Origin: Melanopsichium pennsylvanicum
Lineage: Eukaryota; Basidiomycota; Ustilaginomycetes; Ustilaginales
Length of the DNA: 64,000 nucleotides
Reading direction: 5' to 3'
Assembly (NCBI GenBank): GCA_900208305.1
Contig: OAPG01000005.1
Span: 372,001-436,000 of the forward strand
Shown here: positions 31,501 to 36,516 of the stretch, piece by piece
Numbering within the stretch: position 1 is the stretch's first letter
Layout of the letters: every line of letters starts with the position of its first letter
Program-made: the position numbers and the translations under genes
Notes under the pieces: generated by a model
The model's database searches: none
The model's input: only the letters and a program-made list of their open reading frames with translations
What the model was told of the DNA's origin: nothing

Positions 31501-33565
31501 TGCGTGTTGTAGCGCCCGGCAACAGGTTGGACTGGTTGAGAGAGTCTGTTGTCGCTGTTGGCGGGTTGGCGGACGATGTTGGGCGGTCTCTGAGCCCGGG
31601 ACTGAACGAAGGGAGCGAGGTCGTCCGGCGTGAGTTTGGCAATCTCCTTGCATAGATCGCGCATCGTCTTGAATTGACTTGCTTGACTGCCGAGCGCAAG
31701 GATGAGAGGAGTCGGCAGCTTTGGGAAGAAGGATTTGATGATTCGATCTTGGCCGACGTCGGACGCAGGAATGCGGGCGGCCAAGTTGAAGGCGTCCCTG
31801 GCGAAGCGCTGAACAGGCGAGAGACCATCGGTACCGTGCACGGTCTTGGTGAGGTCGTTCTCAGATAAGTTGAGAGCCAGAAGGTCGGCGTAGCTGTCGC
31901 GGGCGTCCTGAACGTCGAATAGCGTGGGCCAGCGCTGGTGTCCGGCGGCGTCCAGACGTGCCCAGGTGTTCTTGTCGGGCTGGCTGAGGCTATCGAACCA
32001 GCGAGCTGCCACCGAGTCGTTGGCCAGGCAGAACTCGAACTCCTCGATCATGGCGGTGTCGCCGATGATGCCTCGAGAGTTGCAGAAGCGGCGGAACTTA
32101 CGACTGAAGGAGGACCAGGTGGTGTTCGCAGCGCCAGAGAATTTGGGGCGAGGCTCGGCAAGGACATAAGTGACGTTGTCCAAGCGTTGAGTCACAGGGC
32201 GCTGCTCGCTAGGCAGTGGGGTTGTGGTGCCGTCCTGGTCATGGAGACCAAGGACGTCGTCCTGCCCGGAGGTTGCGACGTTGCTCATGGAAGGCGAAAG
32301 GCTGAAGAGATCGTTCAAGGTTTGGGAGTTGAAGATAGAGAGGTCGAGGGAGTTGGACGGGGAGGGCTGCGAGGTTTCTTTCGGGGAGGTTTCGGCTCGT
32401 TGTGGCTGTTGCCTCAGAAGACGTTCTGGGTCGTTGAGTGGGATCAGAAGATTGGGCTGAGAGGCCCGGCGTGTTGTTCGAGGAGCGGAAATGGCGGAGA
32501 GAAGCGACTGAATGCGCAGAGGTGGTCGGTGGTCGGTGGTCGGTGGTCGGTGGTCGGTGGTCGGTGGTCAGTGGTCGGATGGTCAGAGAAGGGCTGGACG
32601 ATGGGCTGATTGATATGGAAGTGATCCTGTAGGCGTCGCCATGTAAAGACAACACAGGCGAGGAGACTGACAATGTGAACTGGCGAACGAGACTGGGATT
32701 GATGATGGTGTCAAGACAACAAAGACAGTTGGACCACAAGAGTAATGAGCTAAGTGACTCCTGAGCACAAGCCATGTACACACGCAGTGCCTGCTCGTGA
32801 GAGGCTCGTGAAAGGGGCAAGGCCGGTGAGCACGTGACAAAGGTGAGCACGTGACAAGTGAGAAGGTGAGCACGTGACAAGTGAGCACGTGACAACGCAG
32901 GCGTAGCAATCGCCCCACGTCTCGGCCCATAGCGGGGCAAGGTCTGTCGTATCGGCCACGGAAACACAAACGTCGGTAGCGATCCCAATCAACACAGCAA
33001 TGGAACAAATACTTACCATCACCAACGAGTTCCGGAGTGATCTCGATGGGAACCGAAGGACGCGACCACGGCATCAAATTCCGGGGCGCCAGGACGAGGG
33101 AAGTGTTGGCCGATGCAGAGGAAGGAATGGCCGACGGATCGGCAGACTGTTGACGCACGGCGCGCTTGCGACGGCCCGAGTTGGCCCCCCGGGAAAGGTG
33201 AGCACGCGGAGAACGGCGCACCCCCCGGATGGGACCAGCGGAGGTCTCCGACGGCCGATCTGTCGTAATCGAACAAGGGGGAGGGAACAAACGTCAGTAA
33301 CCCATTCCACGGCACCGACCGGTGGTTGTCAGGCCCTCTGGGCCCCCCATCCGCAACCGAATCACGACGGAACCACGATCGACTCACCTCCGGAAGCGGG
33401 TAACGTTGTTGTTGTTGTTGGTGCTATTGTTGTTGTTGCTGCTGCTGCTGTTGCCGACGCTGCCGCCGTCGCGGACGTAGGCAATGGAGGGGGAACGGTA
33501 CTGACACCGGCCAACGGGTTGTCGGCCGGGGAATCCATGGAAGCGTCTACTGGTGACGACGACAT
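16579..33565 (-). CDS. Element 1 antisense spliced gene with six-cysteine cluster (interrupted)
   Basis: Minus-strand exons are 33565-33388, 33259-33017, 32943-32899 joined to 17318-17220 (split by element 3), and 17138-16579. Introns start GTGAGT, GTAAGT and GTAAGT and end with ACAG. All three are phase 1, and the spliced total is exactly 375 codons with a single terminal stop. The protein has a Ser/Thr/Ala-rich N-terminus. It then has two cysteine clusters, CX2CX6C and CX2CX7C, separated by eight residues; this matches the spacing of a Zn2Cys6 binuclear cluster, though it lacks the usual basic residues. A charged Glu/Arg-rich, coiled-coil-like C-terminal half follows. An antisense TATAAGG (33676-33683) precedes the ATG. 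Element 3 splits the first cysteine cluster, so this copy is broken. The function is unknown. Confidence 0.7.
17319..17615 (-). repeat. Element 3, 3' LTR (with CACGTG array)
   Basis: 297 bp. Compared with the right-hand copy it has an extra 44 bp within a local duplication around the GGCCGGTGAGCAC string. Its U3 start carries repeated GTCACGTG motifs. Confidence 0.9.
18841..19853 (+). repeat. Element 2, 5' LTR
   Basis: 1013 bp. A TATA run (TATATATAAATA, about 19301-19312) lies some 35-45 nt before the predicted transcript start at 19346. That start is defined by ATCCACTCTA, the reverse complement of the primer site at 19855-19864. About 75 nt into the transcript is a perfect 9-bp hairpin (ATCGCAATA / TATTGCGAT, 19421-19443). 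Several copies of a short ATCCGGCGAG-type palindromic repeat lie in U3 and near the end. Confidence 0.95.
19855..19864 (+). promoter_or_regulatory. Element 2 self-priming primer-binding site
   Basis: TAGAGTGGAT starts one base after the LTR and pairs perfectly with LTR 19346-19355. Spacing and match length are the same as in element 1. Confidence 0.75.
19894..21264 (+). CDS. Element 2 Gag
   Basis: 456 residues. An N-terminal leucine-rich coiled coil (RLDRLIALLEQQQVDNAALK) precedes a Ty3/gypsy gag core around residues 130-290 (LEADAWFKANGVYD, then LEGTAREWWKGKLR). A CCHC knuckle CRVCGKTGHWQRNC lies near residue 350. The C-terminus is acidic. The stop TGA (21262-21264) overlaps the pol ATG. 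Confidence 0.93.
   Translation: MADSALHDRLDRLIALLEQQQVDNAALKARLDQQETPSPGRRAREHDLSSPTRRASQQADESYLGGLETPTPATRPHPRSVTFDILDRRAYTDQEKYATPTGPRYVKPVTPEAWTGTGSEQDTQPHAALKTPFPKLDTRDIDIFILEADAWFKANGVYDHTSMILHTAAQLEGTAREWWKGKLRVDRHRQGMLFHDWSHFTTRLRELYNQRSDRVDAYNKLLALRLITDTPGAATRHVEQFRDLAAQCHMEDPEFVIDLFRGSLTRSLQEKFERNPPEDQWAWYREVEDIDRQRMRHQQNAVRFAPTPAIRTAHTEPGIPQRTGSRPLPPHLAQKLPVREAPPRPRDDRRVVPGPTTFNSDACRVCGKTGHWQRNCPDAKPTVYPSRPSGPQMRAHVVLESEKPQDGSPEEGDGAEDHREDDGGLEDHFDPNLFTDDHDAGKPYHEDKGNDLGAMQ
21246..21284 (+). promoter_or_regulatory. Hairpin presenting the Gag-stop/Pol-start AUGA
   Basis: Arms 21246-21260 and 21270-21284 form a 15-bp stem with one G-U pair; the inner ten pairs (GAGCGATGCA / TGCATCGCTC) are perfect. 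The nine-base loop ATGATGGCA contains the pol start ATG (21261) and the Gag stop TGA (21262). No -1 slippery heptamer is present. This layout suggests coupled termination-reinitiation. Confidence 0.75.
21261..25025 (+). CDS. Element 2 Pol polyprotein with chromodomain
   Basis: 1254 residues. Protease ILADTGAALSIV lies near residues 46-57. The RT has LDLKAAYNLVRI and YLDD near residue 424. The RNase H has ETDASNFALAGVLKQ and ILTDHEALKYF. An HHCC finger (HDGATAGHAGRDATL..CPVCARYKAPRH) leads to the integrase with D in SMDFIEGLPK, D in VSDRGRQF and E in DGQTERVNQ. A C-terminal chromodomain (FEVEAIVGKQK..YKVQWRGYPEEAASWEP) ends the protein. Two linkers, protease-RT and RNase H-integrase, contain the element's short palindromic repeat translated as protein (GISPKSAETG and RRISPKFAK). 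All catalytic residues are present. Confidence 0.97.
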   Translation: MMACIALRPPSPSPCICQDCSLCFSAASGASVLELAGTVNHHPASILADTGAALSIVSAPFVRKYSITTKPIKNRTVHGVTGHSLTITSAADVEVVIGGQHLGMLKVAVADASDYDFILGYDELRRLQPRVHWDTGQLDFGKTNEIRSDAVVQGISPKSAETGRSAESRANLVVHGYEFVDANELVQAALRDGPIGVMLISAPPTSLPSFGFVPTGGDKGIEMETTLEEPPTAVEIPAPYYPLKDVFDEVEADKLPPHTKHDLHIELLPSSTPPQGPLYLKGPKEMAELRKYLEENLEKGFIRPSKSPARSPVLFVPKKDGGLRLCVDYRGLNEVTVKNRAPLPLIEEQLFLLRKAKIYTKLDLKAAYNLVRIADGDEWKTAFGTQLGLYEYLVMPFGLANAPAHFQSLINTIYRDIIGVYVVVYLDDFLIFSDNEREHIEHVRTVLSRLKVWRLFAKLSKCVFHTDTVEFLGYIIKPSGIEMDPDKIRTIKEWPMPESIHDIQRFLGFANFYRRFISHFARIARPLTSLVKPTERFKKFDLPDDARAAFHKLVEMFTTAGVLKHFDYHRPTRLETDASNFALAGVLKQEHDGRWHPIAFYSCKMASAEKNYEIHDKELLAVVVCLNHWRHMLAGLPSQLIILTDHEALKYFKSQRKITGRQARWSVLLADFDFVLQYRPGDKAGEPDALTRRSDMQPTAEEDLHNVRQLLPARVFAEDFENRRVDSTRRISPKFAKKELLAESQINMLKPTMSDIAEGGLVQLVKTFQPLDAELAELHQKQPFEVRHGLWYHDGRLVVPRVTLPGKKGQRNTRSAAEAKDRSLSVEHLRYMVMSQCHDGATAGHAGRDATLELTRRHYWWPNMAAWVADYVASCPVCARYKAPRHRPYGLLQPLSTPSRPWNSISMDFIEGLPKSEGYDSIFVVVDRLTKYAILTPTYKTITSEQTAKMLKDQVMSRFGVPEYIVSDRGRQFVSAAWKEFTAKLVIHHLLSTAYHPQTDGQTERVNQVVEQYLRMYCNYEQDNWVTWLPMAKFVYNNTVHSSIGVSPFFACYGWNPKSHPDLPEQVGVLDPKRKEFATRRKEFTEYLQEQIRYAQSQTVEQYNRKRKDIEFKVGDMVYVNRKNWKTARPSPKLDTRLAGPFPILERVGRRAYRLQLPASLRVHNVFHVSMLEPQRASSLPQRSTLEVTPPLPDDTLEFEVEAIVGKQKQGRQVQYKVQWRGYPEEAASWEPTDCLNCPDLIREYEESAGGRRH
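25012..25073 (+). repeat. 31-bp tandem duplication across the Pol stop codon
   Basis: The unit ACGGAGACACTAAGCTGAAG plus 11 further bases occurs twice in direct tandem; the Pol TAA is in the first copy. The duplication does not alter the protein. Confidence 0.8.
25492..26628 (-). CDS. Element 2 antisense spliced gene with six-cysteine cluster
   Basis: Exons 26628-26036 and 25948-25492 join to exactly 350 codons (349 residues). The intron (26035-25949) starts GTAAGT, has a TGCTGAC branch-like string and a T/C-rich tract, and ends CCCAG. A TTAAATA box (26690-26696, minus strand) lies about 65 nt before the ATG. The N-terminal half is Ala/Glu-rich with a hydrophobic stretch (SLIAPVLLVFVACGAW). 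Then come CARCTKLGIPC (CX2CX6C, with the splice junction just before the third Cys) and CVHCHLGGHKKC (CX2CX7C), 20 residues apart. The C-terminal part is charged. The cysteine spacing is the same as in the element 1 antisense protein. No function can be assigned; zinc binding is inferred. Confidence 0.7.
26715..26730 (+). promoter_or_regulatory. Element 2 polypurine tract
   Basis: CTCGAAGGGGGGGTAG lies directly upstream of the 3' LTR. Confidence 0.8.
26731..27743 (+). repeat. Element 2, 3' LTR
   Basis: 1013 bp and identical to the 5' LTR except for one observed base. It is followed by the second CCGAT target copy and the element 3 pol sequence. Confidence 0.95.
29992..30990 (-). CDS. Element 3 protease-region frame
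   Basis: This frame is -1 relative to Gag and starts with an ATG about 30 nt before the Gag stop. It contains a retropepsin-like region with IDEGSVLNIID in place of the usual D(S/T)G and the family's LLGKPW motif near residue 175. The Glu in the catalytic triplet suggests an inactive enzyme, or a mutation in this copy. The last third of the frame overlaps the pol frame and is probably not real protein; pol lies another -1 frame away. I see no canonical slippery heptamer, so how the frames were joined is unclear. Confidence 0.65.
   Translation of the reverse strand: MGTGSTQPKVRPPSPLPISLSRPTTPPIPSLSLTDRLARSTTPYIVPVLLSRHVHSDQQPPIPLKAHIDEGSVLNIIDLSTYRRYADCLSPLQSSNVVATLANGQRIRTSGRIELTVTFDTSLFGNTNTAPSHDISVEVLDSMGSYELLLGKPWKTLAGAVHLYSSDSLYIRSIAGWQALPNALRSKEPVPPPPLVMLDIIEKQPHPAINVTDPVLDDATLLQVGTATWPHREHSSSMRQRLLSRTTEKEQHRSSTRSKLLPTIRLQSIFSRILLRNTKTSSPFLRRIWLSPAPSYSIESSSRRMQPLSQSRTRRRLAQTNELSQSQRLTTF
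30960..32288 (-). CDS. Element 3 Gag
   Basis: 442 residues from the first ATG (32288); the longer open frame to 32318 starts with TTG. Gag core features appear around residues 60-200 (FSGAANTTWSSFSRKFRRFC, then WARLDAAGHQRWPTLFDV). A CCHC knuckle CHRCGMRDHFASNC lies near residue 335. A Ser-rich region follows. The frame ends with TAA, overlapped by the protease frame. Confidence 0.88.
   Translation of the reverse strand: MSNVATSGQDDVLGLHDQDGTTTPLPSEQRPVTQRLDNVTYVLAEPRPKFSGAANTTWSSFSRKFRRFCNSRGIIGDTAMIEEFEFCLANDSVAARWFDSLSQPDKNTWARLDAAGHQRWPTLFDVQDARDSYADLLALNLSENDLTKTVHGTDGLSPVQRFARDAFNLAARIPASDVGQDRIIKSFFPKLPTPLILALGSQASQFKTMRDLCKEIAKLTPDDLAPFVQSRAQRPPNIVRQPANSDNRLSQPVQPVAGRYNTQTIARPTGPPVPPRTFSTDQEGIRAYQRALEQVRYVTPSLSVAWPLRPGTQPPGSGECHRCGMRDHFASNCQAQNPLPTAEQQYRRLAIRSGAPRQLRAALHVGHSSSGASSSPSGSSNSSQSSQNSSPDTSADLIDINPRFAYYNGDSFVNNLIDTDPHIGSGNASGCLQWGQGAPNQK
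32521..32580. repeat. GGTGGTC heptamer tandem repeat in element 3 leader
   Basis: About eight copies of a 7-bp unit lie between the element 3 5' LTR and its gag start, that is, in the transcribed leader. Confidence 0.85.
32642..32894 (-). repeat. Element 3, 5' LTR (with CACGTG array)
   Basis: 253 bp. Four CACGTG boxes (32831, 32848, 32871, 32886) lie within 66 bp at the U3 end, each inside a near-identical GTGAGCACGTGACA unit. Confidence 0.9.
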
Positions 33566-33904
33566 TGCAAAAAAAGACAATCCAAGGAAGCGTCTGCTGG
33601 TGGCGACGACATTGCGAAAAAAAAAGAATGGGGAAGAATGGGGGAAATCGAGAAGGAAGACCCGTCGAACCCCATCCTTATATCCCTCCTCGATAGCTAC
33701 GCACGAGCAATGGCGCACAGTCAATTCCGCCGGTCCAAGGCATTGTGGGTGGTATTGCCTCATTGCTGCGCATCCGCGATTAAATTGCCAAGACGAGCGT
33801 CGCAACTTGTACAGAGAGGCGCCCCTGGCGCGGATTAAGGTTGAGGGAGTACGACCCCCCTCGCCCTCCTGTCCTATCAGCCGCCTGGGGACCAGTCGGC
33901 CTGA

Positions 33905-33916
33905 ACCGGGGGGTAA
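33905..33916 (+). promoter_or_regulatory. Element 1 polypurine tract
   Basis: ACCGGGGGGTAA lies immediately before the 3' LTR, in the position where plus-strand DNA synthesis is primed. Confidence 0.65.
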
Positions 33917-34346
33917 TGTTAGTGCCTACCAACCGGAGTCCAAAGAGGGGGTGCTCGGCCCCCCTCCCGATTGAGCGATCGTCGTGATCGGGCCCCAACC
34001 GACCCTCTCCGGACCCCTCGCAGCGGAGCGGTCGGCCTGACACGATCCTCCTACCGCCCAACCGCGGCTGGCCCCTCCGTACGTAGGATACGACCGTCGG
34101 CAACCTAACATTGTAACGCCGCGGTGGGAAGTGACCGATAGTTCCTGTACCTTACCACCCCGCCCCCGCCTGACATGAGGTTGCCTCCGGACCTCGTCGC
34201 ATGTATTACTTAGTTAGCTCTATAGCAACGCAGTAGTGTGCTCTGACCCCCGACCGCCTGTGTTGCCCCGCCTACGACCTCTCCGTACCCGTAGCCTCCA
34301 TCCCGGCTGTAGCCGCCCGCGGTATCTAGAACCTACAGCCTTAACA
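33917..34346 (+). repeat. Element 1, 3' LTR
   Basis: 430 bp, matching 11132-11561 at all but four positions. It is followed by the second GGGGG target-site copy. Confidence 0.95.
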
Positions 34347-34900
34347 GGGGGCCAAATCCAGTGTACACAGGCACAATGCAGCTAGGGAGGCTAGCTGTTG
34401 ATAAGGAGGCCCTGATAAGAGGTATCCTGATAAGAACTTCAAGCAGGGCTTGATATATATATAAGAGGGCATTTGTTTCAATTGTGGAGGAGCGGGGCTC
34501 ATCCACTCTATTATTCATTACCTTAGTTATATGTTGTAAGTTTCTCAGTATCTACTTCTTGTCTCTGCTGCAATCACCAGGTATTGCAGCATTACAGTGT
34601 TTGTGTCTTCCTCATTGGAGAAGCTGAACATTCTTAACAACTGTCAGCACCTCTACTGACACTACAGCACCTCCACTGTAGGTGGAACCTCAACTGCGGC
34701 GATGGAACCCACACTGTAGCCTTATCAGACAGCAACAACAGCTCCCAAGTTCTCAGGAGATGTTGTAGACAGCAACTGGCGCTTGCATCAAGGACACTTG
34801 TGTATAGTGCAAGTCACACAATCATTTGGACAAGCTGCACTACCGCTGAATGGAGTGTTCATAGAGGCTAGTCAACTCGGAACAATCCCAGCGGGTCTCA
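34347..34900 (+). repeat. Old LTR relic, right part
   Basis: Continues the relic cut by element 1. It shows TGATAAG boxes (34399, 34413, 34428), a TATATATATAAG run near 34453-34464 and the start box ATCCACTCTA (34501-34510), identical to that of element 2. A hairpin CTGCAAT / ATTGCAG (34568-34589) lies at the equivalent place. The later ACCTCAACTGCGG segment matches the element 2 LTR region near 19525. Overall it is AT-richer and diverged. The 3' end is not clear, and no pairing primer site follows, so it is a solo or truncated LTR. Confidence 0.65.
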
Positions 34901-36516
34901 GAACAAAATTGGATAGAACATGCATTTCCAGCAGGTTTCATTTTGAAACACAATAAAAACTCAGGTTTCCTTGGATATTAAATCAAATCCCAAGTAAGGC
35001 ACATTGGCCCCTGATAGGACTATGGTACGCTTTTTTTTGTGCAATCTTGATCCCATTCTGTGCCAGGTTGCACAATGGAAAGGTAAGTACATGTTTCTTT
35101 GTATCTCTTGTCCATTTGTCCATTTGTTGTTGTAGTTGTCATTGCTGTTTACCAGCATTGCCTTTACTGACCCTTCACCTTGTGCTCTGCTTTTCACGTT
35201 GCCAATGCCATCATCTGCATTCTACAACATCTGCATTCTACAACATCTGCATTCTACAACATCTGCTTTTTACAACATCTGCTTTTCACAACATCTGCTT
35301 CTTGCATTGCCATCACCATCATCTGCATTCTACAACAACTGCATTCCACAATATCTCTGCCAACCCTTATTCTTTCTTGCCTCCTCCTGAGATTTGTAGG
35401 CACTGCTGAGGCCTCTCATGGTATGCATTGATACAAGGATTTGATTTGTAAGTGATTAGAGTGACAAGTGGATGTGTGGTACCACATGCTGACAACATCT
35501 CCTTTATATGACTTTATGATTTGGGGCCGCCCTTGCTTGCAATCTGATTGCATGCTTGTATGCTGACACTCACTTTGCTACCCTACTTGACTTGCACTCT
35601 TTCACGCTCACATTCAATAGATCCTGCTGACATATCTCTCAATGCTAGTACAGACAGACTTTGTCAAGAGCATAGACAACAGACTGTTTGCATGGATTGC
35701 GCGACGGAAGAATCTGGGTACAAACAATATAAACAGGAAATGGGCCTCTTTGATGACAGTGATGACTGCATCCTCCCAGAAGCTACTTGATGATTCTCTC
35801 ACCTACCAGAATACAACTGATACAACAATTGAGGCTGGTTACAGCGGCTGTGTATGAGCTGGTACATGGTGATGAGAATGCCACAAGCACAGGCCAAACC
35901 CCAAATTGCCTGGTCAAGGGCAGACAAACCCGTCAACCACGCTGACGCCACTGTTAGACCTGCTATACATGTGGCGGAAAGCGGATCTATTAATGACTCA
36001 CACGGTGTGCACCAGGAAGCGCGTCACAGGCGCACATCTCGACAAACTTCAATGTGGTTGGGGCACGCCACGTTTTTGAAGAGCAAACAAAACATCGAGA
36101 CCCAAAATCCGGTATGCCGGCAAACACACAAAAACACTTGTATATAACTAGTTTGCATAAGTTTGTCCTCTCAGTGAATCAATCCACACCATTTGCATAC
36201 AAGAAGTCTTTAGCATGAACAACACAGCCACCCATTTTTTGTTTTGTTTTGTTTTGGGTTGCCTCCCTCTCACAACTTCGATATCCGCACGCGAACAAAT
36301 AGTCGACAACATTCAACTCTCTGAACCCTGATCTAAGTTACGAAATATCACTAAGTTGGTCTCGACTCACAACAGGGTACAGCAACATAATCTTATCACG
36401 CAACTCATCATAAAGCCCTTCAACCACTCACGAGGAAAGCCCCATTGCGATTATGAAATACGACGATCAAATCAACTAGAATACAATTTAGACACATGCA
36501 ATCGTGAAGGCGACGC
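34901..36516. other. AT-rich, gene-free right flank of the nest
   Basis: No gene can be supported. The segment contains a tandem repeat (35216-35310) and short frames near 35548-35857 without family resemblance, possibly decayed transposon sequence. A TTTTG run lies at 36237-36255. The last part is the downstream region of the Sec14-like gene. Confidence 0.45.
35216..35310 (+). repeat. ATTCTACAACATCTGC tandem repeat
   Basis: About five imperfect copies of a 16-bp unit; later copies change to CTTTTTACAACATCTG and CTTTTCACAACATCTG. A related copy recurs near 35325. Confidence 0.85.

Larger units (their letters stand above)
17319..32894 (-). mobile_element. Element 3: Ty3/gypsy retrotransposon, inactive, itself interrupted
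   Basis: On the minus strand the 5' LTR is 32894-32642 and the 3' LTR is 17615-17319. Ends are TG..CA. Two substitutions and one 44-bp length difference separate the LTRs. A 4-bp target duplication ACGC flanks it (17315-17318; 32895-32898). Element 2 sits inside its integrase (18841-27743). The order gag, protease, RT/RNase H, integrase is Ty3/gypsy; no chromodomain is seen. Minus-strand sequence next to the 5' LTR starts TGGCGACG, consistent with a tRNA-type primer site, and a GGAGGGGG tract precedes the 3' LTR. A TGA in the integrase C-terminus shows the copy was already defective or decayed. Confidence 0.92.
11132..34346 (+). mobile_element. Element 1: Ty3/gypsy chromovirus with nested insertions
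   Basis: LTRs at 11132-11561 and 33917-34346 are both 430 bp, start TGTT and end AACA, and differ at four bases by eye. The flanking target duplication is GGGGG (11127-11131 and 34347-34351). Internal order on the + strand is primer site, gag, a -1 frameshift signal, and pol (protease, RT, RNase H, integrase, chromodomain). An antisense spliced gene and then a polypurine tract follow before the 3' LTR. Element 3 interrupts it at 17319-32894, so its own length is about 7.6 kb. The gag and pol frames are open, so this copy was probably competent before the nested insertion. Confidence 0.95.

Noticed and set aside
32239..33290. Minus-strand frames running through the element 3 5' LTR
   Set aside because: They fuse exon 2 of the element 1 antisense gene, or the element 3 leader, with LTR repeats; not expressed units as drawn.
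35216..35310. CRISPR-like appearance of repeated 16-mers
   Set aside because: Direct tandem repeats with no unique spacers, in a eukaryotic AT-rich region.
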